From assembly GCA_016870115.1 (NCBI GenBank), contig VGCH01000006.1:1-64000 (forward strand): DNA of 64,000 nucleotides, in the 5' to 3' direction. The translations under genes were made by a program, and so were the position numbers. Source of the DNA: Alphaproteobacteria bacterium (GTDB lineage: Bacteria; Pseudomonadota; Alphaproteobacteria; Reyranellales; Reyranellaceae). Within the stretch, counting starts at the first letter, position 1; every line of letters begins with the position of its first letter. Below are positions 1 through 8,933 of this stretch, one piece after another. Under the pieces are notes generated by a model. That model had not been told where the DNA came from and did not search any database. It saw only the letters and a list, made by a program, of their open reading frames with translations.

Positions 1-97
1 CGGGTCCCTCCTATGCACTACGTGGATAAGCCCATTCCTGCCCCCCCAGAGGGGTCGGAATTGGACGCGAAAAGGGGGTCACGATTGGAAGCGATTT
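1..97. mobile_element. Probable terminal part of an IS21-like insertion sequence (partial)
   Basis: The left edge holds no recognisable coding sequence. It has two imperfect 22-base direct repeats, and immediately after them an ABC permease gene resumes in mid-protein. Multiple short direct repeats of the GGGGTC...ATTGGA.GCGA type next to the terminus are, from memory, typical of IS21-family ends, where the transposase binds. The transposase genes would lie left of the window, so the family is inferred from the repeats and the gene disruption only. The exact junction is uncertain and could be a few bases either side of position 97. Confidence 0.45.
51..96. repeat. Two imperfect 22-base direct repeats
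   Basis: Copies at 51-72 and 75-96 agree at 16 of 22 positions. Both begin GGGGTC and share ATTGGA followed by GCGA. Their 24-base spacing and their place beside a truncated gene suggest transposase-binding repeats at an insertion sequence end. Confidence 0.6.
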
Positions 98-334
98 GAC
101 AGCCTGGCGCTGATCGGCGCCGTGGTGGCCGAGTTCGTGGCGGGCTCCGGCGGCCGCGCCTCCGGCCTCGCCTGGCGCATCCTCGAATCAGGCTATCAGC
201 TGAAAATCCCGCGCATGTTCGCGGCCCTGGTGCTGATCTCGCTGGCCGGCATCGCGATCTACCTGCTGCTCACCCTGCTGTCGCACCTGCTGCTGCGCCG
301 GTGGCACGACAGCGCGCTGGGCGGGGAGGGGTGA
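98..334 (+). pseudogene. C-terminal fragment of an SsuC/TauC-type ABC transporter permease
   Basis: About 78 codons remain of an inner-membrane permease of the nitrate/sulfonate/taurine ABC class. The piece contains the conserved IGAVVAEF stretch, a following amphipathic region and the last membrane helix (FAALVLISLAGIAIYLLL). The family is usually about 250-280 residues, so roughly two thirds are missing. The frame stays open to position 2, but residues upstream of about base 98 look nothing like a permease. The 5' part was therefore probably replaced by the insertion element. A fragment this short should not be functional. Confidence 0.6.
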
Positions 335-576
335 GGCGGCGGGAGAGGCCGGTCTGAGGCCACCCGACGACGGCCCCCGCCGAAGATCTGCGGACGAGGC
401 GCTTGTGCCGCTCAGACGGCGCGATGAGCCCCAGGTGTTATCCAGTCGAGCGTAGGATCCGTTCGTCGCTTGGACCTGTCGATCCCGTTGTAGCAACAGG
501 TCGGGGCGCGGAGGCCTCGCACATAGCCAAATCGAACCAATCGCTTAACCACTCCCCGAAGGGGACATGGACACGT

Positions 577-1794
577 CTAGATGATCTTGCGCGCCCTCAG
601 GTCGGCGATCTGCTCCTTGGTGTAGCCGATCTCGAGCAGCGCCGACTCGTTGTGCTCGCCCAGATCGGGCGCGATGCCGGGCTTGGCCGGCGTTTCCGAG
701 AACTGCCAGGGCGTGCCGTGAACCTTCAGCTTCTTGCCGAGCTTGGGGTAGTCGACATGCGTGACGTAGCCGTTGGCGATCACGTCGGGGTCGTTCGACG
801 CCTCGAGCAGCGTGTTGATCGGCGCCGAGACGACGTCCGCGTCGCGCAGCTTCTTCACCCAGACGTCGCGCGTGCCCGTGGCAAACAACGAGTCGAGCAG
901 CGCCAGCAGCTCAATGCGCTTGGCATCATTGTCGATGATGACGCCGAGGTTCTCGAAGCCGGCTTCCTTGATGCGCTTATGAAAGCCAAGACCCTTCATC
1001 GCGTCGGCCCAGCTCTCCGGCCCGGTGAGCTGGAAGACCAGCGGCTTGCCATCCTTGTCGTTGAACGAGGCGCTGATGCCCGGCCGCGCCGGCGTGCCGG
1101 TGATGCGCGCCTGGCCGGTGACCGGATTCTTGTCGCGCCACATCGTCGTGGTGAAGGTCCAGCCCATCAGGCGGATCACCGCGCCGAGCAGCGACAGCTC
1201 GATCTTCTGCCCCTGCCCCGTGGCGCGGGCATGCGTGAGCGCGGCGAGCGCGCCGCCAAAGGCCAGCATGGCGCAGCTCTCGTCGGCCACCGAGGCGATG
1301 CCGGTACGCATCGGCAGGCCGGGCGTCGAATAGGCTTCGGCGATGCCGCCCAGCGCCTGCGCCATCGAGTCGGTGCCCGGCAGGTGGCCGTTGGGGCCCT
1401 TGGTGCCGTAGCCGGAGATCGAGACGTAGACCAGCTTCGGATTGATCTTCTTCAGCTCCTCGTAGCCGAAGCCGTTTTTCTCCGCCGCGCCGGGGCGAAA
1501 ATTCTGGCCGAAGATGTCGGCACGCTCGACCAGCTTGTGAAGAATGGCGCGGCCTTCCGGCGTCTTGAGGTTCAGGGTGACGCTCTTCACGCCGCGATTG
1601 TTGGTCTCGAAGAAGGTGCTGGCCATGCCCGGCAACACGGTCATGCGCCGCGCGCTGTCGCCGCCGTCGGGAGTCTCGATCTTGATCACGTCGGCGCCGA
1701 GATCGGCCATCAGCATGTAAGGCACGGTCCCGGCCTGCGCCGTCGAGCACGACACGACCTTGACCCCCTGTAACGGACCGTGCGGCAAACTCAT
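577..1794 (-). CDS. CaiB/BaiF family CoA-transferase
   Basis: A 405-residue class III CoA-transferase that would move CoA between two carboxylic acids in the cytoplasm. The length is normal for the family. The N-terminal half carries the DLGADVIKIE motif (31-40) and GQNFRPG. Asp171, in the segment RTGIASVAD, aligns with the catalytic aspartate that forms the acyl anhydride. It is the last gene of the peptide-type ABC importer operon, 31 bases after the second ATPase, which hints that the imported compound or its product is activated as a CoA ester. The AAGGAGG ribosome site runs directly into the ATG, an unusually short spacing; no better start is visible. The substrate cannot be told from sequence. 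Confidence 0.9.
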   Translation of the reverse strand: MSLPHGPLQGVKVVSCSTAQAGTVPYMLMADLGADVIKIETPDGGDSARRMTVLPGMASTFFETNNRGVKSVTLNLKTPEGRAILHKLVERADIFGQNFRPGAAEKNGFGYEELKKINPKLVYVSISGYGTKGPNGHLPGTDSMAQALGGIAEAYSTPGLPMRTGIASVADESCAMLAFGGALAALTHARATGQGQKIELSLLGAVIRLMGWTFTTTMWRDKNPVTGQARITGTPARPGISASFNDKDGKPLVFQLTGPESWADAMKGLGFHKRIKEAGFENLGVIIDNDAKRIELLALLDSLFATGTRDVWVKKLRDADVVSAPINTLLEASNDPDVIANGYVTHVDYPKLGKKLKVHGTPWQFSETPAKPGIAPDLGEHNESALLEIGYTKEQIADLRARKII

Positions 1795-1825
1795 CCTCCT
1801 TCTTTCTGGGACGCAGACGGTCCCC

Positions 1826-2809
1826 TCAATCGAACAAATGGCAGGCCACGGCGTGGCCCGGCGTGACGTCGCGCAGCTTCGGCTCTTCCTGCGAGCAGCG
1901 CGGCATGACGTACGGGCAACGTGTGTGGAAGCGGCAGCCCGACGGCGGATTGAGCGGCGACGGCACTTCGCCCTGCAAGACGATCTCCTCGTCCTCCTGA
2001 TTGGCGCGCGCGATCAGCACGGCCGAGAACAGCGCCTTGGTGTAGGGATGGCGCACGTCATCGAACAGCGCCTGGGTCGGCGCTTTCTCGACGATCTTGC
2101 CCAGATACATGACGACCGTATGGTCCGACATGTGCCGGACTGTGGCGAGGTCGTGCGCTACCAGCAGGTAGGCGACGTTGCGTTCGGCCTGGATATCCTT
2201 CAGCAGATTCATCATCTGCGCGCGGATCGACACGTCGAGCGCCGAGACCGGCTCGTCGAGCACGATCAGCTTCGGCGAGGACGCCAGCGCCGCTGCCAGC
2301 GCGACGCGCTGGCGCTGACCGCCGCTGAACTCGTGCGGATACTGCTGCGCCTGGTCGGGCCGCAACCCGACCTGCTTCAGCAGCTCGGCCACGCGTGCCG
2401 CGATCTTGTCCTTATCGCCCCATTTTGTGACGATCAGCGACTCGGCTATGATGCGACCCGCCGTCATGCGCGGATTGAGCGACGACCAGGGATCCTGGAA
2501 GACCGCCTGCACCTTGGTGCGATACGCCTTCAGTGCCTCGCCTTCCAGGCCGTGGATCGGCTCGTCGTCCAGCAGAATGTACCCCTCGGTCGGCTCCTCG
2601 AGATTGAGGATCATGCGCGAGATCGTGGTCTTGCCGCAGCCGGACTCACCGACGAGGCCCAGTGTCTCGCCGGCGCGGATCTCGAAGGAAATGTCGTCGA
2701 CCGCCTTCACATGCCCGAGCGTCCTGGAGAACAGGATACCCTTGGTGAAGGCGAAGTACTTGCGCACGTTCGCGACGCGCAGCAGCTGCTTTTCGGCGGC
2801 GGCGCTCAT
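1826..2809 (-). CDS. Oligopeptide/dipeptide-type ABC importer ATPase (DppF/OppF class)
   Basis: A 327-residue ATP-binding subunit of a peptide/nickel-class importer on the cytoplasmic face. Walker A GESGCGKT lies at 54-61, the signature FSGGQRQ at 161-167 and Walker B LIVLDEP at 181-187. The C-terminal oligopeptide region has the usual cysteine cluster (CRFHTRCP, then Cys about 16 residues later). The start at MSAAAEKQ is chosen because its ATGA overlaps the stop of the preceding ATPase gene; an upstream in-frame extension lacks family similarity. It is expected to pair with the DppD-like ATPase to drive the two permeases encoded upstream. Confidence 0.93.
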   Translation of the reverse strand: MSAAAEKQLLRVANVRKYFAFTKGILFSRTLGHVKAVDDISFEIRAGETLGLVGESGCGKTTISRMILNLEEPTEGYILLDDEPIHGLEGEALKAYRTKVQAVFQDPWSSLNPRMTAGRIIAESLIVTKWGDKDKIAARVAELLKQVGLRPDQAQQYPHEFSGGQRQRVALAAALASSPKLIVLDEPVSALDVSIRAQMMNLLKDIQAERNVAYLLVAHDLATVRHMSDHTVVMYLGKIVEKAPTQALFDDVRHPYTKALFSAVLIARANQEDEEIVLQGEVPSPLNPPSGCRFHTRCPYVMPRCSQEEPKLRDVTPGHAVACHLFD

Positions 2810-3789
2810 ATCGAACCGATCTTCCAGCAGTCGGCAGTGTGATCCGCGCCGATCTGCGTCGTGCCGGGATACGCCTCCAGGCAGCGCGGCTCGACATGCG
2901 CGCAACGCGAGGCGAAGCGGCAGCCCGCCGGCAGGTTCATCAGCGAGGGCGGCTGGCCGTCGATCGCGGTGAGCCGGCCGCGCGTGCCGGTCATCTTGGG
3001 CACCGAGGCGATCAGCGCGCGCGTATAGGGATGCGAGGGCGCTTCAAAGATCTGCTTCACCGGTCCGCATTCGACGATGCGTCCGGCGTACATGACGGCG
3101 ACGCGATCGCACATGCGCGCCACGACGCCGAAATCGTGGGTGATGAACAGGATCGCCATGCCGTTCTCGCGCTGCAGCCGCTTGAGTAGCTTGAGGTACT
3201 GCAGCTGGATGGTGACATCGAGCGCGGTGGTCGGCTCGTCGGCGATCAGCACCTCGGGCTCGCCCGAGATCGCGATGGCACCCACCACGCGCTGCTTCAT
3301 GCCGCCCGACATCTGGTGCGGGTACTGGCCGATGCGCTGCTCGGGCGCGGCGATGTCGACGCGGCGCAAGGCGGCCACCGCCTGCTTAATGATCTCCTTG
3401 AGCTTCGCCGGCGCGCGCCGCACCAGCGCCTCGCGCAGCTGATCGCCGATGGTGAAGACCGGGTTGAGCGAGGTCTGCGGGTCCTGCAGCACCATCGATA
3501 TCTTGCGCCCGCGGATCTCGCGCATCTGCGAGGGCGTCCGCTTGAGGATGTTCTCGCCGTCGAGAACGATCTCGCCTTGTACGGTGCGCGCCGCGCCCTT
3601 CGGCAGCAGGCGCATTACCGACAGCGCGGTCAGGCTCTTGCCGCAGCCGGATTCGCCCACCAGTCCAAGCACCTCGCCCTTGCGCAGGGTGAAGCTCACG
3701 CCGTCGACCGCCTTCACGACGCCGCGGCGCAGAAAGAAGTGGGTGTGCAGGTCGCGGACGTCGAGGATGGTCTCGGCACTGTCACTCAT
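2806..3789 (-). CDS. Oligopeptide/dipeptide-type ABC importer ATPase (DppD/OppD class)
   Basis: A 327-residue ATPase with Walker A GESGCGKS at 45-52, variant signature MSGGMKQ at 160-166 and Walker B VLIADEP at 180-186. The C-terminal oligo/dipeptide domain contains the [14 protein letters not shown] cysteine cluster, which in some relatives binds an iron-sulfur cluster. Its start overlaps the stop of the permease gene upstream by ATGA, and its stop overlaps the start of the next ATPase the same way. The four transporter genes are therefore translationally coupled or nearly so. Confidence 0.93.
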   Translation of the reverse strand: MSDSAETILDVRDLHTHFFLRRGVVKAVDGVSFTLRKGEVLGLVGESGCGKSLTALSVMRLLPKGAARTVQGEIVLDGENILKRTPSQMREIRGRKISMVLQDPQTSLNPVFTIGDQLREALVRRAPAKLKEIIKQAVAALRRVDIAAPEQRIGQYPHQMSGGMKQRVVGAIAISGEPEVLIADEPTTALDVTIQLQYLKLLKRLQRENGMAILFITHDFGVVARMCDRVAVMYAGRIVECGPVKQIFEAPSHPYTRALIASVPKMTGTRGRLTAIDGQPPSLMNLPAGCRFASRCAHVEPRCLEAYPGTTQIGADHTADCWKIGSI

Positions 3790-4718
3790 AGCTGACGCAA
3801 CCTCGGATCCAGCCTGTCGCGCAACCAGTCACCGAACAGATTCACCGACAGCACCAGCAGGGTGATGGCGATGCCGGGAATCAGCGCCACCCACCACGCC
3901 TCGGCGATGCGCCCGCGTCCCTCGGATATCATCAGGCCCCAGGTCGGAGTCGGCGGCGGGATGCCGGCGCCGAGGAACGACAGCGAAGCCTCGGCGATGA
4001 TCACCACGCCGATATTGAGAGTCACCAGCACCATGAAGGTGTTGAGCACGTTGGGCACGATGTGCGTGGCCATGATCCGCAACGAGGAGCAGCCCCGGAC
4101 CCTGGCGAGCTGCACGAAGTCGCGCTGCCTGAGCGCCAGCACCTCGCCGCGAATGACGCGCGCGAAGCCCGCCCACAGCAGCAGGGAGATGGCAATCACC
4201 AGCGTGCCAATACCCTGCCCCATGGTTACCGCCAGCAGCAGCGCGAAGAGGATCGCCGGGAAAGTGAACGCGGCGTCGACCAGGCGCATCAGCACCGCGT
4301 CGACCTTGCCGCCGACGTAGCCCGACACGACGCCGATGACGAGGCCGACGCCGCCGCCGGCAGTCAGCGCCAGCAGCGCCACCAGCAGGCTGACTCGCGC
4401 GCCATAGATCAGGCGGCTCAGGATGTCCCGGCCGAATTGGTCCGTGCCCAGCAGGTACCTGTCCTTGCCGCCCTCCATCCATGCCGGCGGCAGCAGCTTG
4501 TCGCGCAGGGTCTGGTCGATCGGCGAGTACGGTGCCAGCAGCGGCGCGAACACCGCCATGATGACGATGACCGAGATGATGACGATCGGAATCCACGGCA
4601 CCCGCGCCGTACGCCGCACACCCGCGCTACTGCGGACATTCAGCAGCGAGCGCCAGAACGACTGATGCGGCTCCGGGATCTCCGGCGCGGCGGGTGGATG
4701 CTGTTCGGCTACAGCCAT
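3786..4718 (-). CDS. Peptide-type ABC importer permease (DppC class)
   Basis: A 310-residue inner-membrane permease. It has an N-terminal cytoplasmic tail, a first helix near 45-65 ([20 protein letters not shown]) and further helices. The ATPase-coupling region near [23 protein letters not shown] carries the EAA-like loop, and the end is [13 protein letters not shown], usual for DppC. Together with the DppB-like protein it forms the membrane channel. It starts 52 bases after the DppB-like gene and overlaps the DppD-like gene. Confidence 0.92.
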   Translation of the reverse strand: MAVAEQHPPAAPEIPEPHQSFWRSLLNVRSSAGVRRTARVPWIPIVIISVIVIMAVFAPLLAPYSPIDQTLRDKLLPPAWMEGGKDRYLLGTDQFGRDILSRLIYGARVSLLVALLALTAGGGVGLVIGVVSGYVGGKVDAVLMRLVDAAFTFPAILFALLLAVTMGQGIGTLVIAISLLLWAGFARVIRGEVLALRQRDFVQLARVRGCSSLRIMATHIVPNVLNTFMVLVTLNIGVVIIAEASLSFLGAGIPPPTPTWGLMISEGRGRIAEAWWVALIPGIAITLLVLSVNLFGDWLRDRLDPRLRQL

Positions 4719-4770
4719 CGCAGATCTCCTACCTTGGCGCCGGAGGGGGAGGTGGAATCGAAGGCGCTGC

Positions 4771-5688
4771 TCATGTCAGCCGGATCCTTGGGTCGACATA
4801 GGCGTAGAGGATGTCGACGCCGAGATTGATGGTGAGGATCAGGATCGACTTCAGGATGATCACCGCCTGCAGCAGCGGATAGTCGCGGTAGATCACCGCC
4901 TCGTAAGTCAGCCGACCGATGCCCGGCCAGGCGAACACCGTCTCGGTGACGATGGCGCCGGTGATGAGGTTGCCGACGAACACGCCCCACAAGGTCAGCA
5001 CCGGGATCAGCGCGTTGCGCAGGCAGTGCTTCCAGATCACCGTGGTTTCGCTGAGGCCCTTGATGCGCGCGAGCTTCACGAACTCGCTCTCCATCACCTC
5101 CAGCATGGCCGAGCGCGTGATGCGCATGAAGCCTGCGACCAGAAATGTGCCCAAGGTGATTACCGGCAACACGTAGTGCTCCGGCCCGCCCATGCGACTT
5201 GACGGCAGCCAGCCGAGTTCCACGCTGAATACGAAGATCAGCAAAACGCCCAGCCAGAAACTGGGCATCGCCACGCCCAGCACCGCTACCGTTCCGGCGA
5301 ATCTATCGAGCAGCCCGCCGCGATTGAGAGCGGCCAGCACGCCGAGCGGAATGCCTAGGGCCATGCCCAGCAGCAGCGCCCACGGGATGAGGACGAGCGT
5401 GTTGGGCAAGCGGTTGAAGAACGCCTCGGCTGCCGGCTGTTTCATGCGGATCGACTGGCCGAGATCGCCCTGCGCCGCCTTGCCGACAAAGATCACGAAC
5501 TGATCGAGGAGCGGCTCGTCGAGGCCCAGCGTCTTGACGAGGGCGGCGCGGTCCTCGGCGGTGGCGTCCTCCGGCAACATCAGGTCCACCGGATTGCCGG
5601 TGAGTCTCCCGAGGAAGAAGACGATGGTGGCGACCATGAACAGCAGGACAACGCCCTGTATCAGCCGCCGCGCGATAAAGCGCTTCAT
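4771..5688 (-). CDS. Peptide-type ABC importer permease (DppB class)
   Basis: A 305-residue inner-membrane permease. It opens with the typical MKRFIARRLIQGVVLLF helix and has the GxPLGVLAALNRG region. The coupling loop EFVKLARIKGLSETTVIWKHCLRNA is followed by the ending YAYVDPRIRLT, both hallmarks of DppB proteins. It follows the binding-protein gene by 29 bases. Specificity within the peptide/nickel/opine superfamily is set by the binding protein and is not predictable here. Confidence 0.93.
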   Translation of the reverse strand: MKRFIARRLIQGVVLLFMVATIVFFLGRLTGNPVDLMLPEDATAEDRAALVKTLGLDEPLLDQFVIFVGKAAQGDLGQSIRMKQPAAEAFFNRLPNTLVLIPWALLLGMALGIPLGVLAALNRGGLLDRFAGTVAVLGVAMPSFWLGVLLIFVFSVELGWLPSSRMGGPEHYVLPVITLGTFLVAGFMRITRSAMLEVMESEFVKLARIKGLSETTVIWKHCLRNALIPVLTLWGVFVGNLITGAIVTETVFAWPGIGRLTYEAVIYRDYPLLQAVIILKSILILTINLGVDILYAYVDPRIRLT

Positions 5689-5717
5689 CGAGATTGCGCC
5701 GCCGCCGCGCGGCTATC

Positions 5718-7361
5718 TCACTTCTTCGGCCACGCCTTCTGCTCCGGCCGTGGAATGCGCTCGAACACATCGCCCAGCTCGTGCCGGCCGGGAATGGCGC
5801 TGAACTGGCCAACCTTTCTGGTGTTGATGGCGTAATAGCCCATGCCCTCGATGAGCGGGATCACCGTCCAGGAGTCGTTGACAATCTCCACCATCTTGTC
5901 GGTGAGCGCCGTGCGCTTGGCCGTGTCGCGCTCGTCGAGCAACGCCGTGTAGACCTTCCCGAACGCCTCGCACGCGGCGTTGCAGTTGTCCTTGTCGCCC
6001 AGCAGACGCTGGCCGGCGTCGCGCTGGAACGCCGAGTTGTAGCGCCACTGTGCGTCGGGCCGACCCGCAGTGCGGTACATCGTGGCCCAGCCGATGAGTT
6101 GCGCCTGGTCGCCGCGCTCCAGCGGCACGAAGGCGCCGTATTCGTAGTGCTTCGTCGTCACCTTGACGCCGATCTTAGTCCACATGTCGACGATGGCAGT
6201 GCCGATATCGACCATGAACTGCGTGCCGGGCAGCGCCATGTTGCCGAACTTCAGCTCGAAGCCGTTGGGATAACCCTCCTCGGCCAGGATTTTCTTCGCC
6301 AACGCGGGGTCGTACCGATAATTCTCCTGCGCCCACTTGCCCCATTTGTCCGCGCTGAAGTAGTCGGTGTACTCGAAGGTAGAGAACGGGTACGGGATGC
6401 GTGCCTTGCCGTTCATGATATGCTCAACGAGCTGCTTGCGATCGATCGCCAGCGACAGCGCCTGGCGCACGCGCGCCTTGGCGATCGGCGAATCCTTCAC
6501 CTCGGGCCGGTAGCTGCCATAGAATTGGAAGATTGCCTGCATCGTGCCCGGCACCGAGAGCACCTCGAGGCCGGCGCGAGCCGCGCTCAGCATCGTCTCC
6601 GGACCGATCGACGCGATCGCCGCCTCGCCGGTGCGCACCATGGCCACCCGCGTGCTCTCCTCCGGCACCAGCAGGACATGCAGCTCCTTGAAATGCGGTC
6701 GCCCGCGCCAGTGGTTGTACGTCACCGCCTCGAATTCGATGCGATCGCCCGGCACGTTGCGCTTGAACCTCCAAGGCCCGCTGCCGATCGGCGCCTTGCG
6801 GAAGCCGTCGTCGCCCACCTTCTCGATGTAGTTCTTGGGCATGATCGAGCCTTCGGGCGCCACGGCGCGCGACAGGCTGGCGGGCAGGCCGATCTGCGGC
6901 GCGCTGGTAACCACCTTCACTGTGAGATCGTCGACCACGTCGATGCTCTTGATCGTGCGCCGCATGGTAGCCGCCATGGCGGCCACAGAACCCTGGCTCA
7001 TCTGGCGCTCGAGGCTGAACTTCACGTCATGCGCCGTCAGCTTGTCGCCGTTGTGGAAGACCTGGCCAGGCCGCAGGAAGAAGGTCCAGGTCAGGCCGTC
7101 GGCGGACATCTCCCAGCGCTCCGCCACGCCGGGCCCGACGCCGCCCTTTTCGAGGTTGAAGCCGACAAGCGAGTCGTACATCGCCGCCTGGTAGACGGCG
7201 TTGCCGGGTCGCTGTTCGAGAATCGGATCGAGCGTCTGCGCGCCCAGCGACTCGACGGCGAAGACCAGCGTGCCCTTCTGCTCCTGTGCGGCAGCTGGCA
7301 GCAATGCGGCGACGATCAGGCTCAGCGCCAGAGTCGCAATCCGGGCGACACCAAGAATCAT
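5718..7361 (-). CDS. Periplasmic solute-binding protein of a peptide-type ABC importer (SBP_bac_5)
   Basis: A 547-residue extracytoplasmic substrate-binding protein. A Sec signal peptide occupies about residues 1-25, with likely cleavage after ALLPAAA. The mature start (TLVFAVESLGAQTLDPI) and the FHNGDKLTAHDVKFSLER motif are classic for the DppA/OppA/NikA group. It is the first gene of the importer operon, has a strong GGGAGGAAA ribosome site, and lies behind a recognisable promoter at 7424-7453. The ligand could be a peptide, opine, sugar or small acid; the downstream CoA-transferase makes an acid conceivable, which is inference. Confidence 0.92.
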   Translation of the reverse strand: MILGVARIATLALSLIVAALLPAAAQEQKGTLVFAVESLGAQTLDPILEQRPGNAVYQAAMYDSLVGFNLEKGGVGPGVAERWEMSADGLTWTFFLRPGQVFHNGDKLTAHDVKFSLERQMSQGSVAAMAATMRRTIKSIDVVDDLTVKVVTSAPQIGLPASLSRAVAPEGSIMPKNYIEKVGDDGFRKAPIGSGPWRFKRNVPGDRIEFEAVTYNHWRGRPHFKELHVLLVPEESTRVAMVRTGEAAIASIGPETMLSAARAGLEVLSVPGTMQAIFQFYGSYRPEVKDSPIAKARVRQALSLAIDRKQLVEHIMNGKARIPYPFSTFEYTDYFSADKWGKWAQENYRYDPALAKKILAEEGYPNGFELKFGNMALPGTQFMVDIGTAIVDMWTKIGVKVTTKHYEYGAFVPLERGDQAQLIGWATMYRTAGRPDAQWRYNSAFQRDAGQRLLGDKDNCNAACEAFGKVYTALLDERDTAKRTALTDKMVEIVNDSWTVIPLIEGMGYYAINTRKVGQFSAIPGRHELGDVFERIPRPEQKAWPKK

Positions 7362-7423
7362 CGTTTCCTCCCAAAAACACGCCCACTGTTTTTTGATGTT
7401 GGGCTTCTGTTTACAGGCGACCG

Positions 7424-7453
7424 ACTATCGGGTGCGCGTCGAAGCCTTGTCAA
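7424..7453 (-). promoter_or_regulatory. Sigma-70-type promoter for the ABC importer operon
   Basis: Read on the minus strand, TTGACA is followed by 18 bases and GATAGT, which matches 4 of 6 positions of the -10 consensus. It would give a leader of roughly 55 bases before the binding-protein ATG, with an excellent ribosome site between. Confidence 0.6.
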
Positions 7454-7554
7454 CACAACAGATCATCGTCAGCGATGCGGCAAGTGCAGACCCGCCAGCG
7501 GCGTCGCATCGCCGTGTGTCTTGATGGGGCCGGCGGGACACCGGCACCCCCAAG

Positions 7555-8358
7555 CTACGCCTTTGCCGGTTTGCGTTGCGGCATGCGGTAGCGGTCCTGC
7601 GGATCCTTCCAGCCTTTGAAGTTCGGCTTGCGCTTCTCGGCGAAGGCGGCGCGCGATTCCATCAGGTCGCTCTTGTCGCCGTGCTCGTGCAGCTCTTCGG
7701 CCAGCGCCTTCATGTCGGGGGCCGGTTCAGGCCGCATCTGCCGCATCATATAGACGGTGTTGACGCGCGAGGCCGGCGGCAGGGTCAGCATGTGCTCCGC
7801 CATGCCCATTGCCTCGGGCATCAGCTGCTCGGGCTCGACAAGCCGGTTGACGAAGCCGATCTGGTGGAAGCGCTCGGCGGTGAAGCGGAAGCCCATCGCC
7901 ATCTCCATCGCGACGGGATAGGGCAGATTGGCGACATGGCCATGGTTGTAGCCGCCCAGCAGCCAGCGCTTCGCTTCCGACACCTCGAACACCGCGCTGC
8001 GCACGGCGACACGCAAGTCGGTACGCTCGACCAGCATGAAGCCACCGCCCATGGCGAAGCCGTTGATCGCGGCGATCACCGGCTTCTCCAGCTTGCCGGT
8101 CATGAACGGGTCCTCGATGTCGATCTTCTTGCCGCCGGGCGTCTTGTTGGCCAGCGTCTCCTTCATGTCCTCGCCGGCGCAGAAGCCGCGGCCGGCGCCG
8201 GTGAAGATCGCCACCTCGAGATCGTTGTCGTGGCGGAACGCTGTCCACGCCTTGGCCAGTTCGGTGCGCATCTCCTGGTTCAGCGCGTTCAGCCGGTCCG
8301 GCCGGTTCATGCGCACCACGAAGATCTGCCCGTGGCGCTCGGTCTCGACGACACTCAT
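7555..8358 (-). CDS. Crotonase-fold protein (enoyl-CoA hydratase/isomerase family)
   Basis: A 267-residue cytoplasmic crotonase acting on an acyl-CoA. The CoA/oxyanion-hole segments GFCAGEDMKE (58-67) and AAINGFAMGGGF (96-107) are present. Aligned with rat enoyl-CoA hydratase, the first catalytic glutamate (GGGCE) falls on Met108, while the second is kept as Glu128 (VSEAK). The reaction may therefore not be simple hydration. The start at 8358 has a GGAG site seven bases upstream; a longer in-frame extension is only the neighbour's frame. The ATG overlaps the stop of the truncated hydrolase frame. Confidence 0.85.
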   Translation of the reverse strand: MSVVETERHGQIFVVRMNRPDRLNALNQEMRTELAKAWTAFRHDNDLEVAIFTGAGRGFCAGEDMKETLANKTPGGKKIDIEDPFMTGKLEKPVIAAINGFAMGGGFMLVERTDLRVAVRSAVFEVSEAKRWLLGGYNHGHVANLPYPVAMEMAMGFRFTAERFHQIGFVNRLVEPEQLMPEAMGMAEHMLTLPPASRVNTVYMMRQMRPEPAPDMKALAEELHEHGDKSDLMESRAAFAEKRKPNFKGWKDPQDRYRMPQRKPAKA

Positions 8359-8858
8359 CCTGTTTCTCCTTCGATCAGCGATGGCCGGGGACTGCAGGTT
8401 ATACCGAGTCTGGGTGATTGGGATGTCGGAACCCTGCAGGCCGGTGTAATGGGCGGGAGTTGCATGATCTCGCGCACCTGCGCGACCCGGGAGAGCGGCA
8501 CGGCGAGCGGCCGCGTCAGGACCGGCGTGCTGCCGGGATCCGGATCGTCGGGGGCCAGCCGATAGTCGACGGAGAAACAGGCGAAGCCCTCGGCAGCAAA
8601 GCGGCGGCAATACTCCGCCATGGCGGTGTTGCCGCCATAGGCGCCGGCGTCGGGAAACGCGTCGTTGTCCTTGCTGCCACGATGGAAGGCGCCGCCGAAG
8701 GCCAGAACCAGCGCGGGCACCGGTCGCGCCGGTGCCGGTTGTGGCAGGTAGGCGTCCATCCGCAGGCCCTCGCCGCGCATCGGCCCGGCGCCGCCGTTGT
8801 AACCGACCCGGCCCTCACCATAGGGCAGGTCCCGCAGAACACGAACGGCCTCTGACAT
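8355..8858 (-). pseudogene. 3'-truncated alpha/beta-hydrolase (esterase/lipase-like)
   Basis: The frame encodes the N-terminal half of an alpha/beta-hydrolase. It has an oxyanion-hole-like segment FGGAFHRGSKDNDAF and the SVDYRLAPDDPDPG stretch typical of carboxylesterase/HSL-like enzymes. It then runs into about 30 residues of unrelated sequence and stops at the crotonase start codon. The nucleophile elbow (GxSxG) and the catalytic Asp and His are missing, although the family is usually around 300 residues. A deletion fusing the gene to the crotonase leader is the simplest reading. The start MSEAVRVLRDLPYGEG is taken at 8858. Confidence 0.65.
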
Positions 8859-8891
8859 GTCGCGCCTCGATCTGGATGCGCTCGCCGGGGG

Positions 8892-8914
8892 CGCGGACAT
8901 TGTTGGTGTCCGCG
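8892..8914. other. Stem-loop downstream of nitrile hydratase beta gene
   Basis: A perfect 8-base inverted repeat CGCGGACA / TGTCCGCG encloses a 7-base loop. It lies between the nthB stop and the truncated hydrolase start. No T-run follows on either strand, so it could be a mRNA-stabilising or weak termination structure. Confidence 0.45.
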
Positions 8915-8933
8915 TGAGGGGGGAGCGAGTCCG

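Noticed and set aside
335-576. Gap of 242 bases between the permease fragment and CaiB, with small frames and a CCCC-gaa-GGGG hairpin near 552-562
   Set aside because: The frames resemble antisense noise and the hairpin stem is only four bases. I see no supportable feature.
403-1773. Long plus-strand frame opposite the CaiB gene, and similar long antisense frames across the window
   Set aside because: High GC produces long open frames antisense to real genes. These are Arg/His/Gln/Asp-rich, lack domains and lack start signals.
7521-7550. GC-rich hairpin after the crotonase stop as a terminator
   Set aside because: The stem is about five bases plus a G/C run, with no T-tract on the minus strand. 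Too weak to call.
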